Shown here piece after piece: positions 43,847 through 55,339 of a stretch of 64,000 bases of DNA (within the stretch, counting starts at the first letter, position 1; each line of letters starts with the position of its first letter). The stretch is from the NCBI GenBank assembly GCA_025617375.2, contig JAMYGW020000001.1:1240001-1304000 (forward strand), written 5' to 3'. The position numbers were made by a program, and so were the translations under genes. Under the pieces are notes generated by a model. That model was given only the letters and a program-made list of their open reading frames with translations, did no database searches and was not told where the DNA came from. The DNA is from Acarospora socialis (taxonomy: Eukaryota; Ascomycota; Lecanoromycetes; Acarosporales; Acarosporaceae).

Positions 43847-44998
43847 ATGAGTGTATGTCATGTTTCTGCCTTGAATTTCCATGTGATACTGATAAGTTTA
43901 CCACAGTTCCTCAACTCCGTACTCTCTTCTATCGGTGGAGGCGGCGAGTACGTGCCACCGTCCGCGCCTCGCACCCCGGCACCAACCCTTCCAACACCGG
44001 CAACGCCGCCATTTCCATTCAACCCAAACGGCGTCTCTACAAAAGAAGGCGGCGCTGGTCAAGGCCAGAAACGGAGAGCAGAGGAGCAGTTACCGGGTTC
44101 GTACAACAAGCTCCCAAGGCGAGATGTACCGGTCCCTACAACAACACATCCGAGGCTGTCAACCACCAACCCGCCACCAAAGATTGCATCGACTAAAAGC
44201 CCAGGCACATCCAGCGCTGGTCAATACGGTGGAACCGCCAAAGCCCCCAACGCAAACCCGATACCCGCAACCGCATCCGGCAAGGCTGCGCCGAAGAAGG
44301 GCTCCTACGCCGAAATCCTCGCTCGCGCCAAAGCCGCTCAAACCGCATCTGCGCACGTCGGCGTCATCAAGCACAAGCCGAAAGAGACCCTAAGTAAGAG
44401 AGAGCGTCTAGCCCTGCAAGCGGAAGCGTCCGGAAAGTCCAAATCCAAAAGCAAAAGCAGCGCCATCAACGGCCGCGGAAACACGCCGGACAGTAAAGGA
44501 AGCAGCCCAGTCCCTTCAACCATATCTGCTCGGAATCGAGACATTGCATCAGTGAAATCGAAGAAGGCCCCACAAGCAGGCTACAAGGGCACAGCGCGCC
44601 CATTACCGGAAACGAGCTACAAAGGCACCATGAACCGTTCCAGCACTGGCCTCTCGAGCGCCGCCCGCCGCAAAGATCCCGACGACCGCACCTACGACCG
44701 TAGCCGCAGCACCTCCGCTACGCGTCCCATTGCTAAGTCGCGGCGATACGCGGACTACTCTGACGAAGACGACGAGGAAGAAGACCTTGACGAGGAAGAA
44801 GATGGGGCGGACTACGAATCTGACTTATCGGATATGGAGGCCGGCGCGTTTGACGTCGAGGAAGAGGAGCAGCTCTCGTCGAAGGTGGCAAGAAAGGAGG
44901 ACGAAGAGGAGTTGAGGAAGGAGGTCGAGCTCAAGAGACAAAAAGAGGCGATGAGGAGCAAGTTGACGCAGATGGCGGCTGCTAGGAGGCGTGGCTAG
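43847..44998 (+). CDS. SPT2: SPT2 chromatin protein family (HMG-like transcription elongation factor)
   Basis: Model: join(43847..43852,43907..44998), 365 aa. Spt2 is a non-specific DNA-binding histone chaperone acting with Spt6 in transcription. The spliced start is MSFLNSVLSSIGGGGEYVPP. A Pro/Thr/Lys-rich middle follows (SYAEILARAKAAQ, GVIKHKPKETLSKRERLALQ, PETSYKGTM). The C-terminus has the SPT2 signature: DYSDEDDEEEDLDEEEDGAD, YESDLSDMEAGAFDVEEEE, then a basic helix RKEVELKRQKEAMRSKL. The 54-nt intron after two codons (GTATGT..CCACAG) has no stop and is a multiple of three, so intron retention would still give a full protein with 18 extra hydrophobic residues near the N-terminus. Confidence 0.88.
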   Translation: MSVCHVSALNFHVILISLPQFLNSVLSSIGGGGEYVPPSAPRTPAPTLPTPATPPFPFNPNGVSTKEGGAGQGQKRRAEEQLPGSYNKLPRRDVPVPTTTHPRLSTTNPPPKIASTKSPGTSSAGQYGGTAKAPNANPIPATASGKAAPKKGSYAEILARAKAAQTASAHVGVIKHKPKETLSKRERLALQAEASGKSKSKSKSSAINGRGNTPDSKGSSPVPSTISARNRDIASVKSKKAPQAGYKGTARPLPETSYKGTMNRSSTGLSSAARRKDPDDRTYDRSRSTSATRPIAKSRRYADYSDEDDEEEDLDEEEDGADYESDLSDMEAGAFDVEEEEQLSSKVARKEDEEELRKEVELKRQKEAMRSKLTQMAAARRRG

Positions 44999-45284
44999 AG
45001 AAAATCTTATGTGTTTCTTTTTAGTTCAGCGTGCGGGTTTAGAGCTTATGGTGAGCTTTCAGGTTGATGCAATTCTTTAGCGGGTGTCTGCTTGGGTTGG
45101 TTCAGTGGTGTTTTCATTGCTATTCTGCCTGTTGGTTAGACTTATGGGCCCTTCTCTAAGACTAGGGCTGTGTGATCAGTTTACAGACGGCTGCAACACA
45201 GCGTATAATATGACATAGTTCGTACAGTCAAGACTTTCACATGTATACATGCATGTTTATTCCGAACCTAAAGCTCGGTGCTAT

Positions 45285-46603
45285 TTACAACTTCGCCGTC
45301 TCCTTCTCCCCTATCAAAGTGTTGAAAGCGATCGGCACCTCCTCCGTCAAATCGCTCGCCTGCAAGCTCCTGCCCTGCTTCTTGAACGCCAACCGCGAGC
45401 ACTCCCGCGTGATACTACTGCCGCCGAAAGCCGCCAACATCAACAACTCAGGCCCCTTCAGATCATTCTCATGATCCCAGATACGATCCATATACGCCTT
45501 CCGGTAAGCCAACAGCGTCCCCAAACTTCCCGTCAAGGTATCGCCCTGACCTCCACTCCTCTTCAACCCACCCTCCAAATCACTCACGAGGGTCTCCTCC
45601 CCGTTACTGATATAATCCAACGCGCCCTTCTGAATGATCGTCACGCCACCGAACGCCCTCGCCAGCTTGGCACAGACCTGAGTCTGATCGCCGCTCTGCA
45701 CATCAACGCCCTTACTCTTGGCCAGGCGGCCAAACTCGACGACATTCGGCGTCAGGATGCACTCCTTGTACCCCTGGACCAGTTCCGGCCGCGTCTGCGC
45801 CAGGTACAGGCCGTCGGCGTCGAGGACGAAGGGCATGTTCTGCTTCTTGGCCTCGGTGATGACGCGCGCGCACGTCTCGTGCATCAGTTCGTCGCGGCCG
45901 AGTCCCGGCCCGATCACCATGACGTTCACGCGCGGGAGCATGGAGATGACATTCTCGAAGATCTGCTCGTGCGTTTCTTTCTCGTGCACTTTGTGCGCTT
46001 GCCGCATGTAGGGGTGCACCATGAGGTTGGGGGAGTAGGTTTTGATGACCTGGTAGGTGCGAGGCAGGAGTGGTCAGTGGTTGGGCGTTTGATGAGGAAG
46101 GGAGGGAAGGGCGGGGGACGAACTTGGGCTGCTTCCGGTTCGCATATGACGTGGCTCTGTTGGTTGGCATAGGTTTAGCGGAGCGGTGCAAAGTGCGCGA
46201 TGTAATGGGCATTACCATATCCGCCCCTGTGCGATCCAGTTAGTAAATAAGCTGTAACTTGGCTATAGACAATTGAAGAGTCCTACCGAGACGGGCAGAA
46301 GCCATAGCTGAAAAGTATGGAGCTCCAGTATAACTGCCATGGGACGCCCATCAGCTCATGCAATCACTACCGATTGCCATTGAGTATCTCAAACGTACTC
46401 CTGACTACCTCCTATGACTGCTACTCTACCCAATTGGCCTAGTAAAGAAGACGTCCATCAGCTTCTGCCGCCTTGACTCGGTGGGGGCGGGAAGTAGACC
46501 ATCAATTACCTTTGTGGAATTTCTCCAACATGGGCGGCACCATCTTATGCACTTTCGCAAGGAGTTCTCGTGTTGTTTTGGACATCTTGAGCTCTTCTGA
46601 CAT
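45285..46603 (-). CDS. ATP-dependent (S)-NAD(P)H-hydrate dehydratase (NAXD/CARKD family)
   Basis: Model: complement(join(45285..46049,46124..46156,46216..46226,46287..46333,46399..46438,46510..46603)), 329 aa, five introns (59-74 nt), in phase. The enzyme repairs hydrated NAD(P)H in an ATP-dependent dehydration. The protein begins MSEELKMSKTTRELLAKVHK. Next are GQLGRVAVIGGSQDYTGAPY and FSAMASARLGADM, then SHVICEPEAAQVIKTYSPNL. The ribokinase-like core has VMVIGPGLGRDEL, FVLDADGLYL, ILTPNVVEFGRL and GGQGDTLTGSLGTLLAY. The fourth exon, counted from the 5' end, is only 11 nt. Introns 1 (TTACTAG acceptor) and 2 (GGCAG acceptor) are needed to restore the GG-S/D-YTGAP core. A 307-codon frame on the opposite strand (45249-46172) is a GC-driven shadow. 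It is convergent with SPT2. Confidence 0.92.
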
Positions 46604-46958
46604 TGCGGTCGGGTTCAATAATGGAGAGGGCAAAAGAGAGCAAAGTACGAGGACTTGAGTTAGGTGGTAGCTCACTGCTGATCTTAGGTGTACTCTACAT
46701 ACCTTAGTAGGTAGCCACCAGCCTAAGATTGGCGCTGCCCGCAATGAACAAGACCTGTGATGTCACTGGGCATTGTCATTCAATCTCCACCAATCGCATC
46801 AATATTGACCGATTTCCGTTACGGCGGGCTTTACGCTTCAGTGATACCGTACGGACGACGAAAACTTCCTCAGTGGCAAATCACCGGAAGCTTTTCGAGG
46901 ATCTCCACCCAAAGGGCCACAGCCATGAAGTGTGAGCAGCGTTAACATGAACTGTCGC
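46604..46958. other. Promoter region upstream of NAXD, no gene seen
   Basis: About 355 bp upstream of the dehydratase start. It contains CCTTAGTAGGTAG motif sequence near 46700. Short frames only. Confidence 0.45.
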
Positions 46959-48938
46959 ATGGAAACATCAAAGTCCATGAGCCTGTCACACTCTCAATCT
47001 ATTGTACCGGATTCTGGCCCCTCCTATATATTACAAATCGCCTTCCCAGCTAAAGATAGGATCCTTCATGTCGAAAGTCCCTCCACCTGGGAAGATGAAT
47101 CGCCTTGGCCATTCAGTGCCGCCTGTATATTATTTGCTATGCCATCCCATGGCTCTAAATCCGCTATCGCCCGGCTGATAAACGCTCTGTAGTCCTTGAG
47201 ATCTCCATCAACCACTCAAGGTATCTTGTGGGGTGCAGACAGCATAACTATCTTGGAGCTGAAGGCCCAAGAATTTTGCGAAGACTTGCGCCAGAAAGTT
47301 CATATGATGAAAGCCATGAAGCTCCATCCGGACCTGGCACAACTGAAAGCTGGGCACGACCCGGATATGGAAAATAAGGCCAGGGCGGAGGACAAAGGCG
47401 TGGCCCACAAAGACAAACTCAAGTCTCCAGAGGCACAATTCGGTGTATACCATATGAAGCACGGCGGCACCAGCATTAGACCTCACACCAAAGGCCAGAC
47501 AGCCCAGGATCGACTTCTTCTGCGTCTCGAGAAGGTTTGGGAGCAACTCACACAACTGGTTGAGGCAAGGCCAGCTTCGCCGATCTCTTCAAATCCAAAG
47601 ACATAAACGTTGGGACGATCCTCACGACTATGGGCCTTGGTCTCTGGAAGATGTGCTTGGTGTCGTCGAAAGTATCGATACAGGAGTTGTTGGCTCTCTC
47701 AGTGACTTGCCAGTCGAACTTGTAGATGGTATCGATAAGCCAGTCTCTATCCCGGTGCTCTCGAAGCCGTATAAGAGACTTACAAGAGGCAGTTGCTTGA
47801 CAATACCAGACGCTGTTGCTTTAGTTATTGCCATACCAACAACGATTGTGTACAAATCTGTGACGGGGAAGAGCCCGATAGAAATACTTGGCATTAAGCC
47901 ATTAGCAAAACTTGAAACCATCACAGCCATCAAGTCAGAAGTAGGAGAGCGAATGGGGCGTCTCAAATCCGAGAACACCATGCAAGAGTCCGTACCGATA
48001 CTTTCCCATTCTATCCAGTTCTCGGCCATGAAGCAAACGCATGTTCCAGAATTGCAGCTGACCGTTGTTACTCGTGACGGTGATGGAGTTACGCGATCCG
48101 TCACTGCCGAGAGCGCTCCGACTATCAATATCCAGCCTAGGTATGTGCCAGAGTTCAAGCCAACAAATATAGAAGAAGACGCTCGACATCTGGATCTCGT
48201 CGTCCACGACGACATTCCCTTCAACAGATGGCGAGAATAGAACAGGCACCAGCAGCGTTTGCTAACTCTGTCCGGTTGGACAGCCGGGCGTCGTCCGCAA
48301 GCCCAAGCATACAGAAGACCCAGTCTAAGAGAAAAAGGGAGATAAACACCTTGAGCAACTCGAAAGGAACCGGAAGCGATTCGAAAGCAACAGTGGCTGG
48401 GCTTCACAGCTGACCAAGGTGGCGGTACCTGTTGGCGCTTTCTTGTATTTCGGGTTCAAGACGTATCCAGGCCTGTTCATCCCCGAAGGGCAGAACAAGC
48501 CGAGGGAAGCTATGGTTGCGGCAGCTAAGAAATTGTGTCTGGGTGTTGACCTTCGGTGGGGTGGCAAAATTCTCTTTCGAGAACTTCCAGACAGGAAATT
48601 TGGATATCAGCGACCGCTTCGGAGACCCCCGGTTCAAGGCTCGCTTCCGGATATGGGTGATGGCGGGATACCCGTCCTCGCCGAAATGGAGGTAAACTCG
48701 CCGGATACTACTTCGGCTTGTTGTCGTCCATCATCCAGGCTGGTCTTTAGCGTGGTTGCACATTGAAAGCTGGACAGTAGGCGAAGGTTACTCGATATGT
48801 CTGACGTTTGAAGAGTGGGTCAAGGTAACTGCAAAGATGTCAACTTTCCTTGCCGGTATAATCCCTGGGGGCGGGTATGGATATGGGACTACTACGGCAT
48901 TAGTTCTGAAAACGGTGGCATGCGATATGAACCTTTAA
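46959..48938 (+). pseudogene. Large multiply frameshifted relic of an uncharacterised fungal protein
   Basis: A 2-kb series of protein-like blocks on the plus strand changes frame repeatedly. In order: IVPDSGPSYILQIAFPAKDR with PWPFSAACILFAMPSHGSKS (stop at 47192); VHMMKAMKLHPDLAQLKAGH (stop near 47606); ASFADLFKSKDINVGTILTT in a second frame; SLEDVLGVVESIDTGVVGSL, DAVALVIAIPTTIVYKSVTG and KSPIEILGIKPLAK in a third; RNRKRFESNSGWASQLTKVA and VGAFLYFGFKTYPGLFIPEG; then FSFENFQTGNLDISDRFGDP and FRIWVMAGYPSSP one frame away; KLAGYYFGLLSSIIQAGL in another; and AKMSTFLAGIIPGGGYGYGT. At least five frame changes and several stops separate blocks that read smoothly within themselves. The 'ALVIAIPTTIVYK-TGKSP' block recalls a recurrent segment in large uncharacterised fungal proteins, an impression I cannot verify. 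Confidence 0.5.
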
Positions 48939-49446
48939 AGGGTAGGAGCTGAGCTGGGCGGAAGGACGAACATATTGTACACCGGAATGGATCTGGATTA
49001 GCTCACGAGACAGGTGTATATGAACAGCTCACGATAGTCAATATATATATATGAGGGTTCTGCATTACCTCAGGCAAGAGGAAATAGTAAAGGCTGGAAA
49101 CGATGACATTCAATGGGGAATACCTGACTTCTAAGGCGGCTGTTTTGTAGATTGGCGGGTTGCAAAACTCTCCACAACCCCAAGAGTACCGCTGACATGC
49201 TCAAGGGCCCTTGACATCACCAATACCCGTTAGTATCCCAATTGTTGAGACCCATAGAGTTTTGATTCGAAAAATAAGATGAGGGTAACACATTACTGAG
49301 CTCGATTGCCACAATTCAAGTGGAATGCCGCTGTTATCTCTTTAAGGGATAGACTCCGAACAGGGTTGAGGTCTCTGCTTTGAATAAGGTACTCAGACTC
49401 ATCACAAATATTTATGTTATAATAAAATCCAACTTTAATTATGCCG
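48939..49446. other. Intergenic, no gene seen
   Basis: Follows the relic and precedes the tRNA. It contains a short (AT)n tract near 49043-49051. No supported gene. Confidence 0.5.
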
Positions 49447-49537
49447 GTCCCACTGGCGCAATGGTAGCGCGTTAGACTTCTATTCGAGAATGGCTCTTGG
49501 CATCTAAAGGTTGTGGGTTCGAGTCCCACGTGGGATG
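49447..49537 (+). tRNA. tRNA-Arg (anticodon UCU) with a 19-nt intron
   Basis: A full cloverleaf can be drawn. The acceptor stem is GTCCCAC with GTGGGAT (first pair G-U) and G as discriminator base. The D arm is GCGC-AATGGTA-GCGC. The anticodon stem is TTAGA/TCTAA with loop CTTCTA..A. The T arm is GTGGG-TTCGAGT-CCCAC. The anticodon TCT is at 49479-49481. A 19-nt intron (49483-49501) sits in the canonical place, one base 3' of the anticodon. It decodes AGA. Confidence 0.95.
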
Positions 49538-51842
49538 AATCTTTTGATGTTTTTGGTATTTCTTCCTGCAAGCACACCGATAGGCCCAAAGGCTGCCTCT
49601 ATTTACTGAAGAGCAGGGTCAGTCCTTCTTGCATGGCTTTTCCAGCTTCCAACATAACCTAGTTCCCGAACTCGTGATGTCGTCTGAAGAACTGCTGGAT
49701 GTAACCATATCTGTCAATCAAGCCCATTGTATATATAATTGTAGCAGTCAGGGACTCACACGTCAAACCGGACATGAGAGATGTGTATGTATGTACTCTA
49801 CAAGCTATGGCGGTTGGCTTCTCGACAGATCAATGCCTGATATACAACCACTTGCAATGGAGAGAGAGGCTTTACGAAATAGTATGGCCGCTTACCGGAA
49901 ACGAACTACTCATGTTCCAACTCACCGTATCACCGGTTAGAGCATCTCAACGGGTATAACAAAGAGGTTCTCTACGTCAAGAAGAACACTCATGTGTCAG
50001 CACTTCAACGCCCTGAACGGCCTTCTCTGCTATTGCGTCCAGTCCTCTTATTACTCCGTCAACAGGAAACGCCAATGCCTCCTCAGAAACCATCCTTCCT
50101 CCTCCTTCTTCTTCTCTTTCTATTCTTCATCATTGTCACCGAAATCACCAGACTCCAACAATCCTCTGTTCTTTAAACCAGCCTCTCTCTTCTCTTCTTT
50201 CCTTTACTTTCTCCTATTCCCCACCCTATCTCTTCTTAATGAGAGCCTGTCTCTTTCCGCGTTGCCGAATTCCCTTTCACATCTCGCGGTAATTAGCTAT
50301 CCTCGACCGATACCAAAGGGGAGTATATAATAGGGCAGTGCCCTATTAAACACGTAAAGCGCCTACCTTAATACCTTTACCAATGTCTATACCCACCAGC
50401 GTAACCCCCGATGGACTTCAGAACCATGTATACTCGGCTGGCTTATCCTCACACTCTCACGAGTACAGGTAAAGTCCCAGTCCATTAGCATGCGAATCAT
50501 CACGAGTCCCGTTCTGCGATACCCCTCTCTCCCACAACACGGATAGCTGTCCTATCACATGCTCTTCCACTCTCTCCTCTACCTGTCTCTGCCTTACTAT
50601 CCTTCTCGCACCAACTGCTCCGCCCAGACTGCGACGGCACCGAAGTGAGCCGCAGGGATGGAACAGCTGGTGTCGAAAGTGGACCGTGGGCTTATTTCCG
50701 ACACAAATCTCCAATGATGACACACTCTTTGTGTATGAGCGTGCCACAAGCTGGCAGCGCAATGTGTACAAAGTATCTTGTTACGACCTGAGGAGAAAGA
50801 AAGATTTTCTGATCTGGCGCGAGCTGAGCTTTATACATTCGCGTACGATTTTGAACTGCGCTAACGTAACGAAAAATGTGGCCCAGATTCCAATGCCTCA
50901 AAATGTCCGGAGGCAGGTAAGTGGGTCGCTCAATAGGGACGACAGAATCGTTGTCCACAAGGATAGTATCCCTAATGCTGACGAGCTGAGGAGTAGATCA
51001 TTCTTTGACGTGCGACGAGTTGTTCTCATCCTTTCCTACCGTTTTGCACTTGCGTCAATCTCCTGTCACCCGGATTCCAGTCGCTCATGCTGTTACATGT
51101 ACAAGACGAAGTGGCGCTTCCACTTCGGTGATATTGTCAAATAGCATCAGACCTAGGTAGAATACCATTAGATTGTCTTACCCATGCCACTGCTAGTTTC
51201 GAATGTCGCTGCCTTGTTGACATGTTCTGGGTGCCAAAGTAGCCCACGGTTGGAACGACCGCAAGGCTTTAGAGACTCGGAGTATTTGACGGGTCAAGAG
51301 CATCTGATCTTTGATGCATCTACAACAGTTGCGGACACATGCTCGCGTAACTCCGATGGCAACTCCTCATGGATAGCCAAAACCTTCTGGCCGGGAGGAT
51401 CTCAATCAATACTACATCGTTGAGAACATCCAACAGCGGCTCTCTGGGGTCTTGCCGTGCCAAGTCGATTAACTCGACTGGGCCGAACAGCCTAGCTGCA
51501 CAGGGACGATTCAACTTCAGCGAGTATAAAACTCGACATTCGCAGGGTGAGTCGCAGATGAGTGGGACGAGCAGCGCGTGTGCAGTGGTGTGAGGGGTGA
51601 GGTGGCGCTAGAGCAAGCACCAAGTACTTAAAATAACAGCCCAGCTAGAGAGCCAGAAGATTTCTTGAAATCTTTATCCACAAGTACAGCTGTGGAAGCT
51701 TTGGATGCTTCTATTCCCAGCTAGACAAACACAACACCGTAGCACTCAACGCCTTATAGACATAGTCCAACAACCCCAGCATAAGGAGCCCCTCCAACGC
51801 CGGTGTATGCTGTTCCGGGCCCTATACAACAGACAGCTCCCA
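49538..51842. other. Gene-free stretch with weak coding-like fragments
   Basis: No complete gene recovered in 2.3 kb. An ATG at 50075 gives a 33-residue hydrophobic peptide (SFLLLLLLFLFFIIVTE), possibly a signal-peptide exon, inside a CT-rich tract. At 50382 an ATG frame reads MSIPTSVTPDGLQNHVYSAG up to a possible GTAAAG donor. A plus frame open over about 50611-51144 reads WNSWCRKWTVGLFPTQISND and DTLFVYERATSWQRNVYKVS, but has no ATG early on. These might be exons of one unrecognised or decayed gene; I could not join them convincingly. Confidence 0.35.
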
Positions 51843-54713
51843 TCACCGTACCCGCGACGAAACATCAACGCTCCTCAGCGGCACCGCATCCTCCGTCCTT
51901 AACCACTCGCCATTAAACGCATTGACCAGCCAGTTGTTAAGCCCTATTTCTTCATCAGCAACACGCACACAAACCATCCACAGTCAGGAAGACCTACGAT
52001 CATACACCATCCGGTTGGCATTGTGGAAGTAGATACTATGATCCGAGTCTGGAAAGACGTGGACATCGTAGTTTTCCACCCCGGCCAAATCGAGCTTGTC
52101 GATGAGCGTGAGCGAGTTCTGCATGTGGACATTGTCGTCTGCGACGCCGTGCATGACGAGGAAGCGCACGTTGTCACGCAGCGCTGTCGTGTTGCTGATG
52201 CTGCTGTTGTCGTAGCCGGCGTTGTTGTGCTGCGGCATGTGCATGTAGCGCTCGGTGTAGATGGAGTCTATAGCCTTCTATGAGCCTTTGCAGGGCGGGA
52301 CGTGAACCACTATGCAAGACGAGGGCTTACCGTAGAATTTCCAGTCCGTCACAGGGGCCACTGCCATGCCGTATTGGAACGTATTGCCGCCGTCTTGCTC
52401 CAGCGTCTTTAGCGTCATGAAGCCGCCATAACTCCAACCCCAGATCGCCATCCTGCTTGCGTCCACGTACTTCTTCTTCGCCCAGAGTTTCGCCGTCTCA
52501 ATCTGATCGTGGGCCTCGTAGTAGCCTATGTTGCCCCTGATGATGCACCGCGCCTTTCGCCCGATGAATCCTGTTCCCCGTCCGTCTACGGTGACGACGA
52601 CATAGCCAAGGTTGGCGGCAACGTAAGCTTGAAAGTCGACAGTGAACTTCTTATCCACGGTTTGAGAGCCTGGGCCACCGTACAGATGGAATAGGACGGG
52701 ATACTGCTTCTTATCGTCGAAGTGAGGCGGCCGACGTTCCACGACCTGCAATTTGAAGCCGTCAATTGTGACGTCTTGGTAAATCTCGAGAGGCAGCTCG
52801 TGCTCAGCGGCAAGCTTAGCCAGAGCTGCATTCTCCTCGACTACATCTTGGTATGTGTCATCGCTGCTTGGTGTACTGATGACCTTTTGCCATGGGATAT
52901 CCGGTCCCTCGTAGGTAAGTAAAGCATATCCGGCTTTATTCGAAAACGAGACACCATAGTAGCCCTCCTTCTTGGTCTCCGTAATCGGTGTCATCCCAGA
53001 TCCATCCAGCTTGACACTGTAGACGTGCCGCTGGATTGGGCTCTCTTTAGTCGCTACAAAATAAACAAGGTTATGGTCGAGATCCACAGCTGAAGGGGCC
53101 TTTACTACTTCCCATGGGCCGGAGGTGAGCAGGGTGGGTTTGGGGTTATCCAGGGGAGAAAAGTAGGCTAGATGATCATAGCCTTCGTGGATGATCGTGT
53201 CAATGTAGCCATCATGTGGACGACCATTTCCGGGATCCCCAGGAATGAATCTCGTCTCCTCTGATACCTCGAACCATCCTCCATCGATGCCAGTAACGTC
53301 AGTTGTCCTGACGACTTTGCCCGTGCGTCTTGTAACGTCGATCAACACCACTCTCAGGATATCGCTCTCGCGGTTCGTCTCTTTCACCAAGGCCTTGCCT
53401 GATTTTCCTGCCCAGACAACCTCCGTAATCAAGCGGTCTTCGTCTGGGAAATCACTCTCAATACTGACGCTGAACACTTCATCCTTGGCAACATCGTAAA
53501 ACTGGAGATTGACAGTTGGATTAGGTGCACCTGCTTTGGGATACTTGATCTCTCTGACTTCCGGGTAATTGTCCTCCCCTGAAGCAGGCTTCTTCCCACT
53601 TGGTCTCGAGACGAAGTACTGGATTGGATACTCGGGCACGGCAGATTCGTTAGTCCGCAAGAATGCAACGTAATTGCCCCCCTCCGCCCACCACGTGGCA
53701 CTGTTGCCCTGGAACACCTCTTCCTCGTAGACCCAGTCTGGTACCCCGTAGAACAATTCCGTGCCACCGTCGGTCGTAATCTGTTTTACTGTTTTGCTGG
53801 ACAAGTTGCGCAAAAATAAGTTGTTACTCCTCGTGAAGAAAACCGCATCGGACTGCGGCGACCACGAAGCCAACTGTACTCTGGCATCCGGATTCGCTGG
53901 ATCTAATGCTTCCCCTGTTTGTGTTGCGACATCGAAGATCCAATATTTCCCGGTAAACGAATGGCGCCAGTTATGCTTTTCCTCGGACATTACCAACACC
54001 TTCTTGAGATCCAGGCTAGGCCACACTCTGCTCGGATACACTGATCCTCCATTAACCTTGAAAGCGCCATCCTTCATCAAGGTTTTGCTCTCCGCAGACG
54101 CGACCTTGCCGCTCCGCTTTCGCACGTCCTCCACGACCAGATAGTCTTTACCATGCTGGCCTTTTTCTAACAGTAGTCCGTCTTCACCATTTGCCCCTGC
54201 TATCCAAGATAATTCGCGTGATCGTGGTCGCCATTGACCGCCGAGAACCTGGTCCAGGGTGACTTTCTTGCCTGAGCCCCGTGATACTGTCGCGGCTGGA
54301 TCGTGTGGAATGGTCGAGGAATGTTTATAAGTTTGCCGTGAAAGGAAGAGGAATAAGGCCAGCAGCCAGCCTCCCAAACACAATGCGCCAAGCATCCATA
54401 TTATGCGCCGAGGTCCCCTTCCAGCGGGCTTTCCAGCTGTCGGGTAATCTGCACCTTCCTCTATGTCATATCCGTTCGTTTTGTCGCTATACTTTTGCTT
54501 GTAGCCGTTCGGTAATGATTCATGGAGGGATGGCTGCTTGAGGGCGCCATTGCCTGGTGCCTTGGCAGAATCATGGAGTCGCTCGAAGACAAGGGAGGTC
54601 GTAGAAGCAGAAGTGACGGAGTCCAAAGAGTCTCGAGGAGGTTCGGTGAGTGATGGTTCGTCCTGATTTAAAGGCTTGACCTCATCCTCATTCAAGTGCT
54701 TTTCTTTAGCCAT
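51843..54713 (-). CDS. dapB: Vacuolar dipeptidyl aminopeptidase B (DPP IV family, S9B)
   Basis: Model: complement(join(51843..51943,51998..52267,52331..54713)), 917 aa, introns 63 and 54 nt, in phase. It is a type II membrane serine protease that removes X-Pro or X-Ala dipeptides. The cytosolic N-terminus is about 100 residues, Ser/Glu-rich, followed by one membrane anchor ([20 protein letters not shown]) and an eight-blade beta-propeller ([37 protein letters not shown]). The alpha/beta-hydrolase domain contains the nucleophile motif GWSYGG in exon 1. The catalytic Asp ([13 protein letters not shown]) and His ([13 protein letters not shown]) are both in exon 2, so splicing is essential. Exon 3 adds [13 protein letters not shown] and the terminus. 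All three catalytic residues are intact and the length matches the family. Confidence 0.95.
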
Positions 54714-55339
54714 CTTAAGGTTAGGGAGATGCTTGTCAGCATGAGGTCGGTGGTGGGCCTTGATTGAAAGTGACGCATTCAGTAAGAAGTAAGAGCGTCA
54801 GCCTGTGGAAAAACAATCATTGCTACCCTGTCATGACGACCGCATCCTTGGAGATCCGTCACCGACTACATAGAGGGTCGAGATGTCAATGAGAACACGG
54901 ATCACCTAACTGGGTCTAGCCCCCAGCTGAGGAAGGCTTGGTTCGCTTACTAATCACAACAACGGCGACATCAAGCCTTTGTTGACAATACCAAAGCCAA
55001 ACTTATTGACAGCCCTATGCGGCCGACTCTGGGCTGAGTACTCTGAAGCAAATACTTGGTAGGGTGGAAGAAACTCTAAGAGTCCGCCACATTAAGTTCC
55101 AGGACCCTCAAAGAGTGTGTAATTCACGGTCCGACACTGTTGCATCCAACCAACTTGGTCTCATCGGCTTTTTTCTTCTTGACATGGTCAGCTCTTCCAC
55201 ACTGCTCGTCTCATAGAAATGCAGCTCACCAGCAGCGCTGTCTTCAGCGAATCTTTTCTTGGGAAGACTAGATACCGAATAACAGTCGGAGCCGTGCCAT
55301 AACAAGGGTCTTGCAAAACAGTAAGTTACTGCTCGAAGA
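54714..55339. other. Promoter of dapB / 3' flank of next gene
   Basis: About 630 bp, no supported gene. The 65-codon minus frame (55108-55305) has no domain support. Confidence 0.5.

Noticed and set aside
45249-46172. 307-codon plus-strand frame
   Set aside because: It is antisense to the NAD(P)H-hydrate dehydratase exon, which carries all family motifs; the plus frame has biased, low-information composition.
49293-49589. 98-codon minus-strand frame over the tRNA
   Set aside because: It reads through the antisense of the tRNA-Arg gene (SHVGLEPTTFRCQ-type translation), a well-known artefact.
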